From assembly GCF_021555175.1 (NCBI RefSeq), contig NZ_JAKGRW010000028.1, positions 1 through 36,915 of the forward strand: DNA of 36,915 bases. The letters are read 5' to 3'. Made by a program: the position numbers and the translations under genes. Positions 31,288-36,915 of this stretch are shown here, one piece after another; within the stretch, counting starts at the first letter, position 1, and each line of letters opens with the position of its first letter. The notes below the pieces were generated by a model. That model saw nothing but the letters and a program-made list of their open reading frames with translations, was not told the origin of the DNA and did no database searches. The DNA comes from Nocardioides alcanivorans. GTDB taxonomy: Bacteria; Actinomycetota; Actinomycetes; Propionibacteriales; Nocardioidaceae.

Positions 31288-33681
31288 ATGTCCCACACTT
31301 CTCGCCTGGTTCCGGCGCTGTGCGCACTGGCGCTCGGCACCGCCCTGGTCCCCGGCATCGCCCAGGGCCTGACCAGCGTCACCGCCGACAACGGCGCCAC
31401 CTGGAACATCAACGATGCCCGCCGTCCGGGCCTCGACACCGGCAGCATCCGCAACGTCAGCGACTCCCGGATGGAGGCCTTCGGCAGCCTGTTCATGAAG
31501 GTCGATGGCGGCGTCGACCCGATGAACGGTGAGATGCTGCGCGGCTTCGGGCTCACCGAGGTCACCCCCGGTTCCTACACCTCGACTGCCTCGGTCCGCC
31601 TGGACGGCGTCAGCGTCAGCCGCAAGCTCGACGTGGACAGGGCGACGAGCACCGGCCTGTTCTTCGACACCTTCACCAACACCACCACCGAACCCGTCAC
31701 GGTCTCGGCATCCTTCGGCGGCTCCTTGGGCGTCGGCACCGAGGGCGCCGCCACGGCTGGCGTCGTCTCCGCCACCTCCAGCGGCGACGACGTGCTCGCC
31801 ACCGACGACACGTGGATGGTGGCGACGTCCACGGGCAACTACCGCCCGACGGGTGTCGTGGTCGGCACCGAGCCCACCAGGCTCGGCGACCAGCAGAACG
31901 ATCCCTTCGACGACGACTACTCCCCCACCGGCTCCGCGCAGAACAACCCCGGCTTCGTCCGTCACCTCACCATCGAGCCCGGTGCCACTGCCTCCCTGCT
32001 GCACTACGTGTACGTCGGCGCGCGGGGCGACACCTCCGACGTCACCTCCACGACGGCGAGCCTGGCGGCCGACCCGGATCTCGGCACGCTGAGCGTCGAC
32101 CAGGTCTGCACCGTGGCGAACTGGGACCTCGCGGCCCTTCCGGACTTCGACCCGGCGACGTGTGCCGGCGCCGACCCGCTCCGACTCCCGGCCGCGCCGC
32201 TGGAGGCGCCCGTGCGCACCACGGTCGACTACGACGTCACCGGCAGGTCCGTCGCCGACCTGCAGCGTGACATGGAGGCGGGGATCGTCACCTCGGTGGA
32301 GATCACACAGGCCTACCTCGACCGGATCGACGCCTATGACCAGAAGCAGCTGGGCTTCAAGTCGTTCATCCACGTGTCCGACCTGGCCCTCGACGAGGCA
32401 GCCGCTGCCGACACCGCGCGTGCCGACGGCCGCACGGGGCCGCTCCTCGGCATCCCGATCGCCGTCAAGGACCTCTACGACGTGGAGGGCCTGCCCAACA
32501 CCGGCGGCGTCCAGTCCCTCGCCACGTGGAAGCCCGAGTCCGACGCGTGGCAGATCGCCAAGCTGCGCGCGGCCGGTGCGGTCTTCCTCGGCAAGACGAA
32601 CCTCTCCGAGTTCGCCAACTCCGGCTCCTTCAGCGAGAGCGGCTTCATGCAGTCCTGGAACGGTCTCTACCCGTCCAAGACCTCCTTCGGCTCCTCCGGT
32701 GGCTCGGCCACCGCAGTGGCCGCCGACCTGGCCCCGATCTCACTGGGCACACAGACCGGGGTCTCGCTCTATGCACCTTCGACGGGCGCCAGCCTCTCGA
32801 CCTTCCGTGGCACCGACGGCCTCACCAGCGCTGAAGGCGTCATGCCACTCACCTGGGGGCAGGACTATGCAGGGCCCATCGGCCAGACCGTCACCGACCT
32901 GGCGATGCTGCTCGACACGACCGCGACCCAGCAGTCAGGCAACAACCCGGACGACATCCTGACCAACCGCGTCGACAACGACCTCCGCCCGGAGTCGTTC
33001 ACCGAGGGCCTGGACGCCGATTCCCTGCAGGGCAGGAAGATCGGCTACCTGCCGTCGTCGTTCACCTCGACCCAGGTCGGCGACGACCCGACGGGGGCCG
33101 ACACGTTCGAGGACGCCAAGGCGGCCCTCGAAGCGGCGGGCGCCGAGCTGGTCGAGCTCACTCCTCCTCCCGCGCAGCCGGCCGCGCCCGGTCCCATCAC
33201 CGGCAACTCCGGTGCCCACGGATGGACCGATTACATCGACTCCGAGTCGACCTTCCCGCTCCGCACCCCTGCTGAGGTGTGGAAGAACCTGGCGAACCTG
33301 CCCTACAACGTGGCGGGCACGTCGGTCGACAGCCGGGTCCCGTACGACGACACGAGCGTCGACAACTACCTCGCCCGTCGCGACGCCTACAAGAGCGTGA
33401 TCGGCGACTGGATGGAGGAGGCCGGGGTCGACGCCGTTGCCTACCCGGGCTTCATCAGCCAGATGGGCAACAACGACGCGAGCTCCGCCGTACTCTCCTC
33501 CGACCGGGCGACGGGCGTGTTGACGTCCAACGTCGGCCTGCCCACTGTCGTCGTGCCCATCGGCGAGACCTCGCTCGGCTACTCGAACTCCCTCCAGCTC
33601 GTCGGCCCGGCCTGGTCGGACGCCGACGTGCTCGCGATGGGCTACGCGGTCGAGCAGCAGGCGGACGCCCGGGTGCACACC
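31288..33681 (+). CDS. Secreted amidase-signature enzyme with long N-terminal domain, C-terminus lost at the fold-back junction
   Basis: A signal peptide (residues 1-26, PALCALALGTALVPGIAQG) precedes about 290 residues of beta-rich sequence that I do not recognise (NGATWNINDARRPG, FFDTFTNTTTEPVTVSASFG, HYVYVGARGDTSDVTSTTAS). An amidase-signature domain starts near residue 310. The Ser-cisSer-Lys triad is K394 (IAVKDLYD), S469 (FGSSGGS) and S493 (TGVSLYAPS). The spacings of 75 and 24 equal those of fatty-acid amide hydrolase K142/S217/S241, so it should hydrolyse an amide bond outside the cell. The substrate is unknown. The open frame runs on to 33783, but from about 33682 it translates an inverted copy of itself, so the last ~34 residues are false and the true end is missing. 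Confidence 0.85.
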
Positions 33682-36600
33682 ACCCATGCACCGGCCCTGG
33701 TATGGCCCCGCCACGTAGCCCATCGCACGAGCCACGTCGGCGTCCGACCAGGCCAGGCCGACGAGCTGGAGGGAGTTCGGTAGCGAGCGGCGACTCGCCG
33801 ATGGCGCACGACGACGATGGGCAGGTGGTTTATCGCGCCCGATCGCCGGTCGGGTACGGCGGAACCGCGTCGACCCATCTGGCTGATGAAGCACCCGGAG
33901 AGCGGTAACGGCCGGCCCGGCCTGCCATCAGTCGCCGATCGAGCGTCACGGCGAGCGGGCAGACCAATCGACGCTCGTCGTACAGAACGGCTGTCGACCG
34001 CGCCCGAATTCTTCCCTCGGCGAAGTACGGAAACGGAGATCGGAGAAGTCCATCCGTGGGCACCAGCCGTGATCGAAGGCGAACGCGACCAGCTCGGCGC
34101 CCCCGCCGCTTCGGGGCGCGCGGCGTACTCCAGCTCGGCCCCGTCGGGTCGTCGCCGACCTGGTCGAAGGTGGTGGCGCCGCCCGCCCTGCGAAATCGGC
34201 GAGCCACCTCGATGAACGACTCCGGGCGAGAGTCGTTGTCCGGCGGTGTGGTGTAGGTCTGTCGGTAGGTGTTGCGCGACTGCTGGGTGCAGTAACGTGG
34301 CCCCGCTGCCCCAGGTGAAGTGGCATCAGCGAAGCGAGCCGTCCACGAGGCTGGCGTCGAAGATGAGATCGGCAGCGTGCGGGAGGAAGAAGATTGGTGG
34401 GGTAGAGACCGTTCAGGACCCATGGCGCGCCGGGATGGCGAGCGTTCGTCTTGCCGGAGACCCGCCGGCCGCGCGCAGCTGGCGATCCGTCGGACTCAGG
34501 CTCCACACGGCGAGGGCTGGACGCCGCCGGCGGGACAGGCCCTCCGCGTCGTAGAGGTCACCCGACAGCGATCGGGAGTGCCGAGAATTTGCCGTGCGCC
34601 CGTCGCTTGCCCTGTTCAAAAAGGATGAACGACGAGTAGCTGCTCTGGTCGCCAAACGTCGGTCGGTCGGCTGGTGTGATGCCACCGAGGGCGTGACGTC
34701 CATGTCGCTGCAGGTCGGCGACAGTTGCCGACGACGTCAGTCGACCGTGGTGCGCACGGGCGCGGCATAGCGGCCCTCGAGGCGGAGTCGCGCCGGCGCG
34801 TCGCGGTCGAGGTCCCAGTTCACTGACCTGATCGCGCGTGCCGTCAGGTCGACCGCCAGGCTCGCCGTCGTGGAGGTGGCGTCGGGCGCGCGTGCACGCT
34901 GGGTACAGCAGGAAATGGTAGTGACGGATGAACGAAGCGCCGGCAGAATTGGTCTGCGCGTGGCGAGAGTAGATAAAGGGATCGTTCTGCTGTCGCCAGC
35001 CTGGTGGGCTGGTACCAAAATCAGGTGATTGCCCGTGGACGTCGCCACCATCCCGCGTCGGTGGCGTGGCGGCGTGGCGGCGCCCTCGGTGCCGCCCAGA
35101 ACGGTAGGCGCCGGGAACTCGATGAGCAAGGCCGCGCGGCATCTCGCCGTTCATCGGGTCGACGCCGCCATCGACCCCTTCGCGAACAGGCTGCCGGAGC
35201 TCCATCCGGGAGTCTGCTACCGTGACCCGGGCGGCAGGCGTAGTGTTGAGGTGGCGCCGTTGTCGGCGACGACGCTGGTCAGGCGATGCCGGGACCGAGC
35301 GTGCCGGGCTTTTTCAGTGCACAGCGGAAGATGTGGGACGCTCGGGAGTTTCCCTTCCCTCAGTGTGACGAGGAAGATTGCATTCCGCAGACGTAGGTGT
35401 GTGCCGTCCGTCCTGGCTGCGGCGGCTGGGTTCATCAATTTGCCCGTCGCGGTCACGGAGGCTGGCGTCGTGGCTGAAGGTCGAGGAGGCGCTGGCAAGC
35501 CGCCGACGCCGTGCGTCGCGGCAGGCTCGCGTGCTGTCGCGCGGGGTTTTGCACTCGATCCCGGAAACCCCAGGCGAAAAAGTAACCTGACGTCGGCGTT
35601 ACCGCGACAGCGGCTGCTGCCTCCCGGTGACCTTCTCCTCGGCGGGCTTCTCTCCCCAGCGGGATGTTCCCCGTAGCTCGTTCGCCCGCTGACCGCGCAA
35701 CAACCGGAAGCCGCAGGTTGCCGCCAGCGGCCTGGTGCCTCGGCACTCATCGGTCAGTTCGGCTTTTCACTCGCGCCGCCCTCGGTCTCGACTCTGCACC
35801 CGCAAGCTGTCCTGGAGCAGTCGGCTGCGCCCGACGAAGACCAACTTGGGAAGCCCCATCGTCGTAGGCGCCGCCAGAGCTGCGGGCTGTCACCGGCGAG
35901 GACGGCCTCGGCGTACGCGTCGCGCGACAGCGTTCCGCTCAGCGGCAAGGCCAGGACGTCGGCTGAAGTACCGGGACCGCATCGCAAACGCGCAGCGAGG
36001 CGACGCTCTCGAATGTGCCGGCGGAACCTGGTTGACACGACGACCCGACCCTGACGAAGGCGGCGGACCTCGAGCTCGTCGATCGATCGCCCAGGCGGTC
36101 AGATGATGTCCCAGGCTCAGGTCGAATCGGTCGGCGCGGAGTCGACGCCACTTCGTCGAAGGCCGAGACTCGTTACGATTGTTCTGCGGCAGGCCGCTGA
36201 GCAGCGCCTTGACGTAGTCGGGCGTCCTCCTCGTCGGCCGCCGCCAGCAGACGCCCGGGCTTGGCCGCCCGCAGAGTCCTCGGGTCTTCGCCGGCTGACG
36301 ATCGCCCGGCGATGGTATCGTGAGGGCGGCGGAGAACGTGGCCGCCGGCGAGTTACTTGATCGATCTGAACGTACGCGTGCGTAAAGAAGGCAGACGACA
36401 CCCTCCCTGGATAAGCCATGCCGATGATCCGTGAGCCGATAAGCTGACCTTCGCGATCTTCTCGCCTCGCCACCGAAGACGGTAAATCCCTGGGAAAGGA
36501 CGCAGACCTGGCAGCCCTCGATCGACCGCCGTAGCCGTGGCCCGCCAAGCATGCAGGCCGAAGGCGGGGCAATCCAGCTCGACGAAAGTCCTCGTCGAAA

Positions 36601-36850
36601 ACTGTTCGATCCGCCACCTTGCCCGGCGTGCTACCACTCTGCGCAGGTGCGTGCACGGCCGGCCGACATATCCGGCATTGTCTCCGCAGTCTACCCCGCG
36701 GAAATCCACTCGCCCTGCCCGCGGCGGTCGAGATCGTCGAGGAGAGCGCAGGCCTCGCCGAAGCGGGCGGCACCGCCCTCACCGCCAGTGGCAACGCTCG
36801 ACGGCGCGCGGCATGTGTCCCGACAACACCCCGCCCAGACAACGGACTAG
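33682..36850. repeat. Degraded inverted copy of about 28950-33682, probable fold-back read artefact
   Basis: The reverse complement of the preceding 4.7 kb recurs here compressed to about 3.2 kb, with dense small deletions and some insertions and substitutions. Anchors: 33711-33780 matches 33645-33580; 33873-33895 matches the segment at about 33450-33475; 34690-35095 matches 32280-31735; 35606-35672 matches the accE/accD boundary at 30798-30863; 35851-35930 matches 30360-30480; 36178-36240 matches 29935-29995; 36715-36780 matches the birA 5' end near 29030-29115. The centre is the inverted repeat GGTGCA-N9-TGCACC at 33672-33692. Open frames in this stretch are noise. No independent gene is present. 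Confidence 0.93.
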
Positions 36851-36915
36851 GGTTTGCACCCCCAGTTAATCACGTCACGATGAAAGCGGCATCTTTGCTT
36901 TTGTTCCCTGAAATC
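36851..36915. other. AT-richer terminal stretch of unknown origin
   Basis: The last ~65 bases are visibly lower in GC than the rest and do not continue the birA reverse complement that precedes them. They may be very low-quality read end or adapter-derived sequence. I could not match them to anything in the window. Confidence 0.5.

Noticed and set aside
33682..33783. C-terminal 34 codons of the amidase open frame
   Set aside because: They translate the reverse complement of the gene's own 3' part beyond the fold-back point.
33693..36869. Apparent pseudogenes of accD, birA and an amidase, and several small open frames
   Set aside because: They are fragments of the inverted noisy copy of 28950-33682 with indel errors in every region, so they are not independent loci.
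36870..36915. Match to a known nanopore adapter
   Set aside because: Only a loose resemblance to remembered adapter sequence was seen, too weak to claim.

Overview
The window is high-GC actinobacterial chromosomal DNA. Gene content and order resemble the Nocardioidaceae and also match conserved Mycobacterium blocks: whiB2-fbiA-fbiB, purE-purK-PH protein-birA-accD5-accE5, and the galactan genes glf/glfT2/wzm/wzt. The genus is inferred. No rRNA, tRNA, phage, insertion sequence or CRISPR array was seen.

Layout: (1) 1-6210: a partial GT2 glycosyltransferase, a WhiB-family regulator, the coenzyme F420 genes fbiA-fbiB, a DUF3105 membrane protein, a sugar-1-phosphate nucleotidyltransferase (ManB type) and a TIGR03089 protein. 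(2) 6211-9162: a 983-residue secreted protein with a peptidoglycan-recognition/amidase domain and FG-GAP repeats. (3) 9163-9648: a gene-free gap holding two identical 20-bp palindromes. (4) 9649-17895: a seven-gene minus-strand operon, LCP ligase - GT2 - GT2 - glf - glfT2 - wzm - wzt, which makes UDP-galactofuranose, polymerises a galactan, exports it and probably attaches it to the wall. (5) 18000-24555: a thioesterase, a second LCP protein, a CoA-binding protein, the alr-ddl pair for D-Ala-D-Ala, and a two-component system. (6) 24562-24884: a complex intergenic repeat array. (7) 24913-31054: purE, purK, a class III adenylate cyclase, a PH-domain protein, birA, and the acyl-CoA carboxylase subunits accD-accE, with a second repeat array between purK and the cyclase. 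(8) 31288-33681: a secreted amidase-signature enzyme that loses its true C-terminus.

Two assembly-quality signals dominate. From about 33682 to 36850 the sequence is an error-riddled, about one-third shortened reverse-complement copy of about 28950-33682. It has the form of an uncorrected fold-back read at the contig end and should not be annotated as genes. In addition, six otherwise intact genes carry frameshifts, four of them in C/G homopolymers one base too short: the first GT2, fbiA, manB, one galactan-operon GT2, alr and the cyclase. These point to residual long-read errors rather than pseudogenes.

I found no convincing new multi-gene system. The best biological leads are the two intergenic repeat families, the twin palindromes, the unusual N-terminal region of the secreted amidase, the FbiB without its reductase domain, and a complete galactan assembly and export operon.
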